Assembly (NCBI RefSeq): GCF_039537965.1
Contig: NZ_BAABBM010000001.1
Location: 558,001-622,000, forward strand
Direction: 5' to 3'
Source of the DNA: Sphingomonas limnosediminicola
GTDB lineage: Bacteria > Pseudomonadota > Alphaproteobacteria > Sphingomonadales > Sphingomonadaceae
DNA length: 64,000 nt
The translations under genes were made by a program, and so were the position numbers. Below are positions 26,690 to 36,722 of this stretch, piece after piece. How positions within the stretch are numbered: position 1 is the stretch's first letter; the number at the start of each line of letters is the position of its first letter. The notes beneath the pieces were generated by a model that saw nothing but the letters and a program-made list of their open reading frames with translations, was not told the DNA's origin and ran no database searches.

Positions 26690-27339
26690 TCTTCCTCGTC
26701 GGTCTCGATCAGCAGCCAGTTCGGATCGCGCGACGACGTATCGCGGCGGAAGGTCCAAAGGTCGCGGGTCTGCACAGCATCGCTCATTGAGCCGGCGACC
26801 ACCTGCCCGTCCGAATTCCGCGTAACGGCGGCTATATCGGCCTCAAAGCGAACCGTAAGGATCGCAACACTCTTCTCGACCAGCGCTTCCGAAATGACAG
26901 CCTGATCAATCGCAACCAGCCGGTTGTCGAGCTTCAGTCCGTCCTTGTCGCGCTGCTCAACGGCACTGGCGAAGGTCTCATAAACGTGATCATCGACATG
27001 GCTGCGAAGCGCCTGGAGATCGCCCTTCCAGAAGGATTCGAGGATCAGGCGGTAAGCCGCCTTCGCACCTTCGAGGAAGCGCGCGACGTCGAAGCTTGGA
27101 TCGGCGGCAAGAATGGCCCGGACACCGGGTCCCGCCGTCGGCACGAATGCCATATCACCGGCATCGGCGGGCGTCGCGGCAGGCGGCGAAGGCTGGCTGA
27201 CGCGCGGTTCTACCTGGGCTTCGCGGTCGACGGGCTTCAAGATCGGCTGCTGCTCATGTCCCGTACGTTCGCCGAGCACGCTGTAGAGGCGTAGGCCGAC
27301 AAACAGGGCAACAAGGGCGAGAATGACGATAACGGTCAA
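26686..27339 (-). CDS. Tim44/TimA family protein
   Basis: This 217-residue protein has one N-terminal membrane helix (TVIVILALVALFVGLRLYSVLG), a Pro-rich linker and a Tim44-like domain (about 85-215: FLEGAKAAYRLILESFWKGD, then VQTRDLWTFRRD). Alphaproteobacterial TimA is the proposed ancestor of mitochondrial Tim44. TTG 27339 is the start. The gene is divergent from secB, 198 bases away, and translationally coupled to mltA by GTGA. Confidence 0.87.
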   Translation of the reverse strand: MTVIVILALVALFVGLRLYSVLGERTGHEQQPILKPVDREAQVEPRVSQPSPPAATPADAGDMAFVPTAGPGVRAILAADPSFDVARFLEGAKAAYRLILESFWKGDLQALRSHVDDHVYETFASAVEQRDKDGLKLDNRLVAIDQAVISEALVEKSVAILTVRFEADIAAVTRNSDGQVVAGSMSDAVQTRDLWTFRRDTSSRDPNWLLIETDEEE

Positions 27340-27537
27340 CTTGCAGTCCTATTTCTTGCCGGGACGAGACCCGGCGGAAAACTCAACATAGTGCGCGACG
27401 CGTAAATATTCCAACACCATGCAACGCACGACCCGCCATTGCGCCTCAAATGTGCGACTGCTAGGCGCTCAGCCGCAACGCGCCGCTGCCCAAGCGGCTC
27501 TCATCACATCACAACGACTTGCAAGGAAATAGGTAAA

Positions 27538-28068
27538 ATGGCGGACCAGGAACCGACCAACGGCGGCAATGGCTCGACTGAAGGCGGCACCGAGCCTCAG
27601 GTCGGCATTCTCGCGCAGTACATCAAGGATCTGTCGGTCGAGAACCCGAGCGCGCCGCAGGTATTCCAGTGGCAGGTCCAGCCGAGCATCGACGTGCAGT
27701 TCAACATCAGCGTGGCTGGCGCTGGCGAGAGCGTGCACGAGGTCGGCCTGAAGATCGAGGTTACCGCCCGTTCGGACAACGGCGTCCATTTCGTCGTCGA
27801 CCTGACGTACGCGGGCCTGTTCGGCCTCCGGAATATTCCGGACGAAGCGCTTCAGCCCTTCCTTCTAATCGAAGCTCCGCGCCTGCTCTTCCCGTTCGCA
27901 CGGCAGATCGTCAGCGAAGCGGTCAGCAACAGCGGCTTCCCGCCCCTGATGCTCGATCCGATCGACTTCACGCAGGCCTATATGGCGCAGCTCAACGCGG
28001 GCCAGAATTTCGCGAACGGTAACGGCGGCGGGGAACCAGCCTCGTCCGAAACGCCGAGCGAAGCCTGA
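27538..28068 (+). CDS. secB: Protein-export chaperone SecB
   Basis: This 176-residue protein matches SecB throughout: QYIKDLSVENPSAPQVFQWQ, then YAGLFGLRNIP and EAPRLLFPFARQIVSEAVSN. A glycine-rich acidic tail follows. ATG 27538 has AAGGAAATAGG just upstream. It keeps preproteins unfolded and hands them to SecA. murJ begins 23 bases downstream. Confidence 0.97.
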   Translation: MADQEPTNGGNGSTEGGTEPQVGILAQYIKDLSVENPSAPQVFQWQVQPSIDVQFNISVAGAGESVHEVGLKIEVTARSDNGVHFVVDLTYAGLFGLRNIPDEALQPFLLIEAPRLLFPFARQIVSEAVSNSGFPPLMLDPIDFTQAYMAQLNAGQNFANGNGGGEPASSETPSEA

Positions 28069-28091
28069 CCCTTTAACGCCCGGGCGGCTCA

Positions 28092-29651
28092 ATGAACCTC
28101 ATCAAGTCGACCGGAACGATCGGCGGCCTGACGCTCGTCAGCCGCGTCGCCGGCTTCGCGCGCGAAATGCTGATGTCGCGCGTGATGGGCGCGAGCTGGC
28201 AGGCCGACGCCTTCTTCGTCGCTTTCCGGCTACCCAACACATTCCGGCGCCTGTTCGGCGAGGGCGCCTTCTCGGCGGGTTTCGTCCCGCTCTATGCGCA
28301 GCGTCTTCACGGGCCGGGCGGCAACGAGGACGCCAAGCATTTCTCCGAAGAAGTGCTGGCCGTGTTCGCGCCGACGCTGGTGCTGTTCACGTTGGTCTTC
28401 GAGATCATCATGAGCCCCTTCGTCTTCGCGATCTCTGGCTACCACCAGGAAAAGCTGGCGCTCGCGACTTTGCTGACGCGGCTAACCTTCCCGTACCTGA
28501 TCCTCATCAGCCTGGTCTCGCTGTTCTCGGGCATCCTCAATTCTCTGGCGAAGTTCACGGCGGCGGCGTTCGCCCCTGCCCTGCTCAACCTCGCAATGCT
28601 CTCGGCGCTGATTTTCGTGCCCGTCGGCGGCACGACTACGGCGATTGCCTTGTCGATCGCCGTCTCGCTCGGCGGCGTGCTTCAGCTTGGCCTTTTGCTT
28701 GCAGCCTGCGCTCGGGCCGGGATTGTCCTTAAATGGCGGAAGCCGAAAATGACGCCCGGCGTGCGGCAATTCGTGCGCGTCGTCGTGCCCGCCACGCTCG
28801 GCGCTGGCGTTTACCAGATCAGCGCCTTCATCGACACGTTCTTCCTGACGCGCATCGGCACCGGAGCGATGAGCTACTTCAACTACGCCGACCGACTGAA
28901 CCAGCTGCCGCTCGGCGTGATCGGCGCGGCGCTCGGCACAGCGATCCTTCCGCAGGTGAGCCGGCATGTTGGCGCCAATGAGCCGGACAAGGCGGCGCAC
29001 GTCCAAGGCCAGGCGGCCGAGCTTGCCATGTTGCTTTGCCTGCCTGCGGCACTAGCACTGGCGGTTAGCGCATTCCCGCTTGTCTCCGCCTTGTTCCAGG
29101 GCGGCCGCTTCCATACTGAGGACGCGCAGCTGACAGCGCTGACGCTTTCGATCATCGTGCTCGGGCTTCCCGCCTACGTGCTGGTGAAGGTGCTCACCCC
29201 GGGCTTCTACGCGCGACAGGACACAGCGACGCCGGTGAAGGTTGCCGTCCTCGTGCTGGTCGCGACCGTCGTCCTCAACTTCCTGCTTATTCCGCCTTTC
29301 GGCATCGCCGGCCTCGCGTCCGCGATTGCAATCTGCTCGTGGCTGAACTGCATCATCCTTTACGCCATCCTCCATCGGCGCGGGCATTTCCGCATCCAGG
29401 GCTGGCTCGCCTCGCGGATCGCCCGTCAGTTGATCGCTGCTGCGGCGATGGCTGCTGCACTTGTCGGCATCCGCATGCTGCTCAGCGGTTGGTTCGAAGG
29501 CTCGGTCGGCCACCGGATGGCGGGCGTGCTCGCGATCGTCGGCGGCGGCATGGCCGTCTATTTCCCGCTCGTATGGATTCTGGGTGGCACCGACCGGGAG
29601 GAACTGAAGGTACTCCTTCGGCGGCGCCGGAAATACACCGATGTCGGCTGA
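28092..29651 (+). CDS. murJ: Lipid II flippase MurJ
   Basis: This 519-residue protein has about 14 membrane helices of the MVF/MurJ family. Diagnostic stretches are [41 protein letters not shown] and [20 protein letters not shown]. It flips lipid II for peptidoglycan synthesis. Its last 11 bases overlap trpS. Confidence 0.96.
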   Translation: MNLIKSTGTIGGLTLVSRVAGFAREMLMSRVMGASWQADAFFVAFRLPNTFRRLFGEGAFSAGFVPLYAQRLHGPGGNEDAKHFSEEVLAVFAPTLVLFTLVFEIIMSPFVFAISGYHQEKLALATLLTRLTFPYLILISLVSLFSGILNSLAKFTAAAFAPALLNLAMLSALIFVPVGGTTTAIALSIAVSLGGVLQLGLLLAACARAGIVLKWRKPKMTPGVRQFVRVVVPATLGAGVYQISAFIDTFFLTRIGTGAMSYFNYADRLNQLPLGVIGAALGTAILPQVSRHVGANEPDKAAHVQGQAAELAMLLCLPAALALAVSAFPLVSALFQGGRFHTEDAQLTALTLSIIVLGLPAYVLVKVLTPGFYARQDTATPVKVAVLVLVATVVLNFLLIPPFGIAGLASAIAICSWLNCIILYAILHRRGHFRIQGWLASRIARQLIAAAAMAAALVGIRMLLSGWFEGSVGHRMAGVLAIVGGGMAVYFPLVWILGGTDREELKVLLRRRRKYTDVG

Positions 29652-30654
29652 TCGTGCGATGCGCGTCGTCTCCGGAATTCAACCGACCGGCGGCCTGCAC
29701 CTGGGAAACTTGCTGGGCGCCATTCTGCGCTGGGTCCGAATGCAGGACGAGGCGGAATGCCTGTTCTTCCTTGCAGATCTTCACTCCCTTTCGGAGCATA
29801 TGGACCCTGCAGAGCGGCGCTCGAGCGTTCGTGAGATGGCTGCAGCACTGATCGCAAGCGGCATCGACCCTGCCAAGTCCATCCTCTTCGCCCAGAGCGC
29901 GGTCCCGGCGCATGCCGAGCTGTGCTGGATTCTCAACGGCACCGCCCGGATGGGTTGGCTCAGCCGAATGACTCAGTGGAAGGACAAGGCGGGTAAGGAT
30001 CGCGAAGGCAAGTCTGTTGCGCTGTTCGACTATCCGGTTCTCCAGGCCGCGGATATTCTCCTTTATCAAGCGACCCATGTGCCCGTCGGCGAGGACCAGA
30101 AGCAGCATATCGAACTGACCCGCGACATTGCGCTCAAGTTCAACAATGACTTTGAAACGGAGCTGTTCGTGGTTCCGGAACCGTTTATCGGCGGCGGTAC
30201 GGCAGCGCGCGTCATGAGCCTTAGGGACGGCTCCTCAAAAATGTCCAAGTCGGATCCGTCGGACATGAGCCGGATCAACCTGACCGACAGCGACGACACG
30301 ATCGCGCAGAAGATCCGCAAGGCAAAAACCGACCCAGAACCGCTGCCCGACAACGAGGCTGCGCTCGAAGGCCGCAGCGAAGCGAAGAACCTTGTCGGCA
30401 TCTACGCCGCGGTAACGGGCGAGAGCGTCGACCAGGTGCTGCAGCGCTTCGCCGGCCAGGGCTTCGGCTCGTTCAAGCCCGCGCTTGCCGATGCGCTGAT
30501 CGCGTTGCTTTCTCCCCTCCGCACGCGACTTGAGCAATTCCGCAAGGATCCGGCCGAGCTCGACCGCCTTCTCGCCGAAGGCGCGGCACGTGCTTCCGCC
30601 ATGGGTGCTCCCACGCTCGCAGAGGCTTACCGGGCGGTCGGCCTGGCCCACTGA
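29641..30654 (+). CDS. trpS: Tryptophanyl-tRNA synthetase
   Basis: This 337-residue class I synthetase has the HIGH-type motif [13 protein letters not shown], the KMSKS motif KMSKSDPSD, and [18 protein letters not shown] 29641 lies within the murJ 3' end; ATG 29659 ([11 protein letters not shown]) is an equally plausible start that would avoid the overlap. It charges tRNA-Trp. Confidence 0.96.
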   Translation: MSADRAMRVVSGIQPTGGLHLGNLLGAILRWVRMQDEAECLFFLADLHSLSEHMDPAERRSSVREMAAALIASGIDPAKSILFAQSAVPAHAELCWILNGTARMGWLSRMTQWKDKAGKDREGKSVALFDYPVLQAADILLYQATHVPVGEDQKQHIELTRDIALKFNNDFETELFVVPEPFIGGGTAARVMSLRDGSSKMSKSDPSDMSRINLTDSDDTIAQKIRKAKTDPEPLPDNEAALEGRSEAKNLVGIYAAVTGESVDQVLQRFAGQGFGSFKPALADALIALLSPLRTRLEQFRKDPAELDRLLAEGAARASAMGAPTLAEAYRAVGLAH

Positions 30655-30741
30655 CACAACGCTTCATCGCCGGTTCACGGCAGTTTGTGTTATAGTGCCG
30701 AATATCCTGAGTTTTCCCATATTCCCGTCTGAGGGGGAGTA

Positions 30742-31401
30742 ATGATGCGTATTACCAAGATGTCCGCGGCGGTCGTGCTCGCCGTTGCCTCCCTTGCTCT
30801 CTCTGCCTGCGCCACCGCGCTCGATACGCGCGTCACGCGCTATCAGGCCATGCCCGCTCCGCAGGGCCAGACATTCCTCATCATTCCCGGCGAAGGAATG
30901 GCACGTAATGGCGGCCTAGAGTTTCAGCGCTATGCGGGCATCGTCGCGCAACAGCTGCAGGCCCACGGCTACGTGCCGGCGACGAGCAACACCAACGCCA
31001 ATATGATCGTGTCGCTTGGCTACATCATCGACAATGGTCAGGTCCGGTACGTGTCCGACCCATTCCCGCCCAGCTATGGCTTCGGTCCGTACTGGGGTCG
31101 AGGTGGGCGCTACGGCTACTGGGGCGCGCCCTTCTATTATGGGTGGAACGACCCGTTCTGGTACGGCGGCGGCGTCGACTCCTACGTCGAATATCACAGC
31201 CAGATCGACGTCCACATCCGACAGGCCGGCACGAACGCGCCGCTATTCGACGGCCGCGCGCAGGCGCGTTCTTCGACGAACCAGCTGGACGCCGTTATCC
31301 CGAGCTTGGTCGAAGCGATGTTCACCGGCTTCCCCGGCCGCAATGGCGAGACGGTGAAGATCACCATCCCGACCCGCCCGAACGGGCAGCCGAGGGGCTA
31401 A
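30742..31401 (+). CDS. DUF4136 lipoprotein
   Basis: This 219-residue protein starts with a lipoprotein signal (VASLALSACA, Cys near 23) and has a DUF4136-type domain with a Gly/Tyr/Trp-rich insert (YWGRGGRYGYWGAPFYYGWN). A strong GAGGGGGAG lies just before the paired ATGs at 30742 and 30745. It ends before a terminator shared with dnaA. The family is envelope-associated and of unknown function. Confidence 0.85.
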   Translation: MMRITKMSAAVVLAVASLALSACATALDTRVTRYQAMPAPQGQTFLIIPGEGMARNGGLEFQRYAGIVAQQLQAHGYVPATSNTNANMIVSLGYIIDNGQVRYVSDPFPPSYGFGPYWGRGGRYGYWGAPFYYGWNDPFWYGGGVDSYVEYHSQIDVHIRQAGTNAPLFDGRAQARSSTNQLDAVIPSLVEAMFTGFPGRNGETVKITIPTRPNGQPRG

Positions 31402-31415
31402 GGGAAGAGACAAAG

Positions 31416-31452
31416 AAAAGGCCCGCCGGAGATGATCCGGCGGGCCTTTTTC
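31416..31452. terminator. Bidirectional terminator between DUF4136 gene and dnaA
   Basis: A perfect 15-base stem (31416-31430 with 31436-31450) around the loop GATGA is bounded by A and T runs on either side. It can stop transcription of the convergent DUF4136 and dnaA genes in both directions. Confidence 0.93.
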
Positions 31453-31470
31453 TTTTACCTGCGTTCGCTG

Positions 31471-32862
31471 TCAGCCCTCGAGCTGTCTCGTCAACAGGCG
31501 GATGTCGGCGTCGAGCTCGGCATCGCTCGCGCGAAGCTTCTCGATCTGCCGCACGGCATGGATCACGGTGGTGTGATCGCGCCCACCGAACCGGCGGCCG
31601 ATGTCGGGCAACGACTTGGGCGTCAGTTGCTTCGACAGATACATGGCCACCTGGCGCGGGCGAGCCACTTCACGAGCACGGCGCGCCGAGGTCATCTCCG
31701 CCTTGCGAATGCGGTAATGCTCGGCGACCTGCGTCTGTATCTCGTCAATCGAGATGCGGCGCTGGTTGGCGCGAAGAACGTTGGCGAGCACTTCCTCGAC
31801 GAAGGCTACGTCGATCTGCCGCCCCGTCATCATCGCATAGGCGCCGATGCGATTAAGCGCGCCTTCGAGCTCACGGATCGAGCTGGTGACCCGGCGGGCA
31901 AGGAAGTCGATTACCGGCCGCTGCATCTCGACGCCTGGAAGCGCCTCCAGCTTTGCGACGATGATGTTGAAGCGAAGCTCGTAATCCGCCGAGTTGATGT
32001 CGGCGACCAGCCCCCAGGACAGGCGCGACAGGATGCGCGGGGCGATTCCGTCGAGGTCCTGCGGTGCACGGTCCGAAGTGATCACCAGGCGGCGACCGGC
32101 CGTGATGATCTCGTTCATCGTGTGGAAGAATTCTTCCTGCGTCGAATCCTTGCCGGCGATGAACTGGACGTCGTCGATCAGAAGCAGGTCGGCGCTGCGC
32201 AGCCGCTGCTTGAAACCGATGGTGTCGTTTTCCTTCAGCGCACGGATGAACTCGACCATAAACTTCTCGGCCGACATCGACACGACGCGGGCGCCGCGGT
32301 TGTTCGCGAGGAAAGCGTGGCCGGTCGCGTGAAGCAAGTGGGTCTTGCCGCGTCCCGTACCGCCATGGATGAATAGTGGGTTGAAGCCGACCGTCTTCGA
32401 TGTTGCGAGCGTCCGCGCGGCAGTCGCCGCAACTTCATTTGCCTTGCCGACAATGAAGGTCTCGAAGCGATAGCGCGGGTCGAAGTTCGGCGCGTTCGGA
32501 TCGCGTTCCGACGGAGCCGGCGCATCCTCGAGGATCAGCAACGGTGCCGGACGCGGCGCATCGGATGCAGCAACCATACGGACGCTGCGGACGATTGGAA
32601 GGACCGTCTTCCACGCGAGCGTCAGGCGCTCGCCAAAGTGCGAGCGGACCCAGTCGGCCATGAACTGGCTCGGCATGATGATGTCGAGCGTGCCGCTGTC
32701 CGGCTCAAAATTGCCGAGCTCGGCAGGCTTCAGCCAGCCGTCGAACGTGCGGGCGCCAAGATCGCGGCGAAGTCCGCTTCGGATCGACTCCCACGCTGCT
32801 TCCAGCGGCGCTGTAACCGTCCCCCCAGACGAATCGACAGCCGAATTCACAGCCCCTTGCAC
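31471..32862 (-). CDS. dnaA: Chromosomal replication initiator DnaA
   Basis: The protein has 463 residues from GTG 32862; TTG 32892 would add ten. Domain I (EAAWESIRSGLRRDLGARTF) is followed by a linker, then the AAA+ domain with Walker A GGTGRGKTHLLHATGH and Walker B LLIDDVQFIAGK. The C-terminal domain IV carries the DnaA-box reader helix (FGGRDHTTVIHAVRQIEKL). It unwinds the origin. No rpmH or dnaN lies next to it; the neighbour rpsT is the usual alphaproteobacterial arrangement. The upstream region is described separately. Confidence 0.96.
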   Translation of the reverse strand: MQGAVNSAVDSSGGTVTAPLEAAWESIRSGLRRDLGARTFDGWLKPAELGNFEPDSGTLDIIMPSQFMADWVRSHFGERLTLAWKTVLPIVRSVRMVAASDAPRPAPLLILEDAPAPSERDPNAPNFDPRYRFETFIVGKANEVAATAARTLATSKTVGFNPLFIHGGTGRGKTHLLHATGHAFLANNRGARVVSMSAEKFMVEFIRALKENDTIGFKQRLRSADLLLIDDVQFIAGKDSTQEEFFHTMNEIITAGRRLVITSDRAPQDLDGIAPRILSRLSWGLVADINSADYELRFNIIVAKLEALPGVEMQRPVIDFLARRVTSSIRELEGALNRIGAYAMMTGRQIDVAFVEEVLANVLRANQRRISIDEIQTQVAEHYRIRKAEMTSARRAREVARPRQVAMYLSKQLTPKSLPDIGRRFGGRDHTTVIHAVRQIEKLRASDAELDADIRLLTRQLEG

Positions 32863-33231
32863 TGGCTCTCGCTCCCTCTTCCCGACCCCCAAACAGGAGA
32901 CAAAAGTACCCTGTCACGCCGCGACCGAGTCGCGCGCCCGAGGTTTCTTTTCTCTCAAGCACCGGCGCGGATTCGCAGCCGGAGGAACGTTTCTGAAACC
33001 GTAAGCGGCAGCTTTCAAGTGCCGTTTTTTCATCGAATTGAAATAATGAGACTTGACATCGGAAAGCTGCCGAAAGTTGGCATAATTGGCAGTAAACCGC
33101 CATTTTCTTGGTTAGCAGTGCGTTAACTACCTCGCGAATCGCGGGAATTGCTGCGTTTTTTTGACAGTCTCAAAACGAAACGGGCCGCCGGTCACCCGAC
33201 GGCCCGAATTAAGGCACACTCTTGCGATTTT
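32863..33231. other. dnaA-rpsT intergenic region
   Basis: No gene was seen in this 369-base stretch. It holds the rpsT terminator, three GANTC sites (32927-32931, 32970-32974, 33136-33140), and an 11-base inverted repeat (CGGCAGCTTTC at 33006-33016, GAAAGCTGCCG at 33062-33072). It must contain the dnaA promoter on the minus strand, but I could not pick a convincing -35/-10 pair. There is no cluster of DnaA boxes, so I do not call an origin. Confidence 0.6.
33170..33205 (-). terminator. Terminator of rpsT
   Basis: Read on the minus strand, GGGCCG at one side pairs with CGGCCC at the other (33182-33205, one internal C-A mismatch and a short loop), followed by TTTCGTTTTG. It lies just past the rpsT stop. 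Confidence 0.7.
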
Positions 33232-33495
33232 TTAGCCGAGCGACGCAACCCTCTTTGAAAGCCGCGAAATTTTGCGAGCGGCCGTATTCTTGTGGATAAC
33301 TCCGCGAGCGACGCCGCGTGCGAGCTCCGGCTGAACCTTCTTCAACGCCTCGGCAGCATCCGCCTTCTTGCCGGTGGCAAGCGCCGACTCGACAGCCTTG
33401 ATGAAGGTACGGATGCGGCTGACCCGCGAGTGGTTGATCACCGTGCGCTTCGCGTTGCGGCGGATGCGCTTCTTGGCCTGCGGCGTATTCGCCAT
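33232..33495 (-). CDS. rpsT: 30S ribosomal protein S20
   Basis: The 87-residue basic protein begins [20 protein letters not shown] and ends with the conserved [17 protein letters not shown]. This is canonical S20, which binds 16S rRNA early in 30S assembly. It lies between mutM and dnaA on the same strand. Confidence 0.97.
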   Translation of the reverse strand: MANTPQAKKRIRRNAKRTVINHSRVSRIRTFIKAVESALATGKKADAAEALKKVQPELARGVARGVIHKNTAARKISRLSKRVASLG

Positions 33496-33600
33496 GAAGT
33501 TACCTCGTTATCCCTGCGGCAGAATGAAAAAGCGGCGCAAAGCCAAACGGCTGCGCCGACACGAGCGCTCCCCTACTGAGAGAGGCGCCGAAGGTCAACC

Positions 33601-34407
33601 TTAGTGCTGACATTTGGGGCAGTAAAAGGTCGATCGCCCGCCTTGGACGATTCGCTTCACCGTCCCGCCGCACGAACAGGGCTGCCCTTCCCGGTCATAA
33701 ACCGAGAAGCGCTTGGAAAAATAGCCGAGCTCGCCGTCCGGACTGGCGAAGTCGCGAAGGGTCGATCCCCCCGCCTCGATCGCCTCGGCGAGAACGTCGT
33801 GGATCGCCGGCACCAGCCGCTGCAGTCTTTCAAGCGTCACGGACCCACCCGCGCGTTTGGGATGAATGCCCGCCCGGAACAGGGCCTCGCAGACATAGAT
33901 GTTGCCCAGGCCGGCGACGATGCTTTGATCGAGGAGCAGCAGTTTGATCGACGCGCTGCGGCCCGCGAGACGGCGCTTCAGCTCCGGCGCATCGAGATCG
34001 AACGGCTCCGGCCCAAGCGCCTTGAACGGCGGCCAGTCCGCAAGCTCGTCCGTTCGAAACAAGTCGAGCGAGCCGAACCGCCGGGCGTCGTTCAGCGCCA
34101 GCCGCCTGCCCTCGTCGGTCTCGACGATGAAGTGATCGTGTTTCTCGATCTCGGATGGATCGACGCGCCACCGTCCCGACATGCCGAGATGAAACACGAG
34201 CGTATCACCGCGGTCGGTATCGATCAGGCCGTACTTGGCCCGCCGCCCCAGATCTACAACCCGTGCGCCCGTCAGCCGCTGGCCAAGATCGACCGGCAAT
34301 GCTCTGCGCAAATCCGGACGCCGTGCCTCCACGCTCTGGATGCGATGGCCCTTCAGCACGCGCGTCAGGCCGCGGACCGTGGTCTCGACTTCTGGAAGTT
34401 CAGGCAT
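33601..34407 (-). CDS. mutM: Formamidopyrimidine-DNA glycosylase
   Basis: This 268-residue Fpg enzyme starts PELPEVETTVRGL after Met; the catalytic Pro2 and Glu3 are present. The H2TH region and the C-terminal zinc finger (CSCGG then FYCPKCQH) are complete. It excises 8-oxoguanine and nicks the strand. It is divergent from ubiE with a 50-base shared upstream region. Confidence 0.97.
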   Translation of the reverse strand: MPELPEVETTVRGLTRVLKGHRIQSVEARRPDLRRALPVDLGQRLTGARVVDLGRRAKYGLIDTDRGDTLVFHLGMSGRWRVDPSEIEKHDHFIVETDEGRRLALNDARRFGSLDLFRTDELADWPPFKALGPEPFDLDAPELKRRLAGRSASIKLLLLDQSIVAGLGNIYVCEALFRAGIHPKRAGGSVTLERLQRLVPAIHDVLAEAIEAGGSTLRDFASPDGELGYFSKRFSVYDREGQPCSCGGTVKRIVQGGRSTFYCPKCQH

Positions 34408-34457
34408 TGCGGCGCGATATGGCGGACGGCGCCCAAGGCCGCTAGAGGCGCAGCCCT

Positions 34458-35189
34458 ATGACCGATCAGGTGAATTTCGGCGACGAGCTCGTCAGCCCCG
34501 CGGAGAAGACGCGGCGCGTCGGCGCCGTCTTCAGCTCGGTCGCCCGCCGCTACGACATGATGAATGACCTGATGTCGGGCGGCATGCACCGGCTGTGGAA
34601 GGACCGTTTCGTCAATCGCGTGAAACCGCTCGCCGGCGAGGACATCCTAGATATGGCCGGCGGCACCGGGGACATTGCCTTCCGAATGGCCAAGCGCGGG
34701 GCGAACATTACCGTGTCCGACATCAATGCGGACATGCTGGCCGTCGGCGAAGAACGTGCGCGTCAGCGTGGCCTGACCGGCCTCACCTGGAAGGTACAGA
34801 ATGCGGAGAAACTTACCTTCGCCGACGGGCGCTTCGACGCCTACACCATTGTATTCGGCATTCGGAACGTAACCGACATCCCCGCCGCGCTTCGGGAGGC
34901 ACACCGGGTACTTAAGCGCGGCGGCCGCTTCTACTGCATGGAATTCTCGTCGAGCGATTGGCCGGGCTTCGCGACCCTTTACGATGCTTGGGCATCCAAC
35001 ATGATCCCGCGCATCGGCAAGGTCGTCGCCGACGACGAGGAAAGCTATCGCTACCTCGTCGAAAGCATCCGCCGCTTCCCGCGCCCCGAGGCGTTCAGGA
35101 AGATGGTGGCGGACGCGGGTTTCGTTCGCGCCGCCGCGGAGCCGATGCTCGGCGGCCTCGTGACGATCCATTCGGGCTGGAAGATTTGA
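34458..35189 (+). CDS. ubiE: Ubiquinone/menaquinone methyltransferase UbiE
   Basis: This 243-residue SAM enzyme has the UbiE signatures RYDMMNDLMSGGMHRLWKD, the SAM-binding DMAGGTGDIAFRMA, and RVLKRGGRFYCMEFS. It performs the C-methylation step in ubiquinone synthesis. The TGA overlaps the TTG of ubiB, coupling the two quinone genes. Confidence 0.97.
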   Translation: MTDQVNFGDELVSPAEKTRRVGAVFSSVARRYDMMNDLMSGGMHRLWKDRFVNRVKPLAGEDILDMAGGTGDIAFRMAKRGANITVSDINADMLAVGEERARQRGLTGLTWKVQNAEKLTFADGRFDAYTIVFGIRNVTDIPAALREAHRVLKRGGRFYCMEFSSSDWPGFATLYDAWASNMIPRIGKVVADDEESYRYLVESIRRFPRPEAFRKMVADAGFVRAAAEPMLGGLVTIHSGWKI

Positions 35190-36718
35190 CCTCTTCCGTC
35201 ACCCATCTGTGGCGTTTGCTGAAGTGGGGCCGAACGCTGGCTCGACACGGCGCCTTGCGCGGTATCGAAGAAGACCCGCTCACGCCGCCGCCGGTTCGCC
35301 GGCTGGTCCGGATCGCTCGTTTTGGCGCGCGTGTTCCGGACTCGCCCGACTATGCCGCCGCGATGGTTGCCATCGGTCCTGCGGCCGTGAAGCTCGGCCA
35401 GGCTCTGTCGACGCGCCCGGACCTTGTCGGCGATAAAGCCGCCGCCAACCTTTCGCTGCTTCAGGACGACGTTCCGCCCGCGCCGTTCGAGGACATCAAG
35501 CGAACGATCGAATCCTCCTTCGGCGCGCCGCTCGAAAACCTGTTCTCGCAATTCGATGTGAAACCTGTCGGCGCGGCTTCCATCGCACAGGTCCACCATG
35601 CCGTGACGACCGAGGGCCGCGAAGTCGCGGTCAAGGTGCTTCGCCCGGGGATTGAGGAAGCGCTCGCGGACGCCATCGAAACCTATGAATGGGCGGCTGC
35701 ACACGCCGAGCGATACGGCGGCGAGATCCAGCGCCTGCGCCCCCGCCTCGTCGTTGCACAATTCCGCCAGTGGACGGCGCGGGAATTGGACCTACAACGC
35801 GAGGCGGCCTCCGCGTCGGAGCTTCGCGAGAACATGGTCGCAGAGCCGGGCTATTACGTGCCGGAAATCGACTGGCGGCGCACGGCGCGCCGGGTCCTCA
35901 CGCTGGAATGGCTCGACGGTATCAAGCTCAACGACCGCGACGCGTTGATCGCGGCCGGTCAGGATTGCCACGCACTGGGACAAATCCTCGTCCGGGCATT
36001 TCTTCGGCAGGCGGTGATCGATGGTTTCTTCCACGCCGACCTCCACCACGGAAATCTCTTCGCGCTGAACGACGGGCGGATCGCGGCAATCGACTTTGGC
36101 ATCATGGGGCGGATCGATCGCCGCGCCCGGGTCTGGCTGGCAGAGATTCTCTATGGCCTCATCACCGGTAATTATGCGCGCGTGGCGGAAATCCACTTCG
36201 AGGCTCAATACGTTCCCGCCCACCACAGCGTGCAGGAATTCACGACCGCGCTGCGGGCGGCGGGCGAGCCAATCCGTGGGCTTCCGGTCAAGGATATCTC
36301 GGTTGGCCGGATGCTGGAAAGCCTGTTCTCGATCACCCGCGACTTCGACATGCCGACGCAGCCGCATCTGCTGCTGCTCCAGAAGACCATGGTCATGAAC
36401 GAGGGCGTGGCGAGCGCGCTCGATCCCGACCTTAACATGTGGGAGACGGCCGAACCGTTCATCAAGGATTGGATCCGCGGCGAGCTGGGCCCGGAAGCCT
36501 ATTATGCCGACCGCATTATCGAGACGGTGCGCGCCTTTAAGAAGATCCCCGACCTGATCGACCGGCTCGACCAATATTACCCGCCGCGCGGTGCCGCACC
36601 GCCACCGCCGCCGCTTCCGGACATTTCCTTGATCGAAGGGCGCGCTTGGTGGGGTTACGCGCTTGCAGGCGTCGTTGGCGCGGTGGTCGGCGCCGGGCTG
36701 CTTCTTGTGCTAGGCTAG
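35186..36718 (+). CDS. ubiB: Ubiquinone biosynthesis kinase-like protein UbiB
   Basis: The protein has 510 residues from TTG 35186 (TTGA overlap with ubiE). The ADCK/UbiB family motifs are present: AAVKLGQALSTRPDL (KxGQ), PVGAASIAQVHHAV (Ala-rich loop), ADLHHGNLFALNDGR and AIDFGIMGR. Two C-terminal hydrophobic segments anchor it. It is an atypical ATPase needed for ubiquinone synthesis. It precedes coaC by 4 bases. Confidence 0.95.
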   Translation: MTSSVTHLWRLLKWGRTLARHGALRGIEEDPLTPPPVRRLVRIARFGARVPDSPDYAAAMVAIGPAAVKLGQALSTRPDLVGDKAAANLSLLQDDVPPAPFEDIKRTIESSFGAPLENLFSQFDVKPVGAASIAQVHHAVTTEGREVAVKVLRPGIEEALADAIETYEWAAAHAERYGGEIQRLRPRLVVAQFRQWTARELDLQREAASASELRENMVAEPGYYVPEIDWRRTARRVLTLEWLDGIKLNDRDALIAAGQDCHALGQILVRAFLRQAVIDGFFHADLHHGNLFALNDGRIAAIDFGIMGRIDRRARVWLAEILYGLITGNYARVAEIHFEAQYVPAHHSVQEFTTALRAAGEPIRGLPVKDISVGRMLESLFSITRDFDMPTQPHLLLLQKTMVMNEGVASALDPDLNMWETAEPFIKDWIRGELGPEAYYADRIIETVRAFKKIPDLIDRLDQYYPPRGAAPPPPPLPDISLIEGRAWWGYALAGVVGAVVGAGLLLVLG

Positions 36719-36722
36719 GCCG

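Noticed and set aside
33007..33031. Hairpin plus T run (GGCA...TGCC then TTTTTT)
   Set aside because: The stem is only five base pairs and no plus-strand transcript is expected there.
33290..33299. Perfect DnaA box (TTGTGGATAA)
   Set aside because: It lies inside rpsT and encodes the conserved VIHKN of S20. It is a single site, so I treat it as coincidence.
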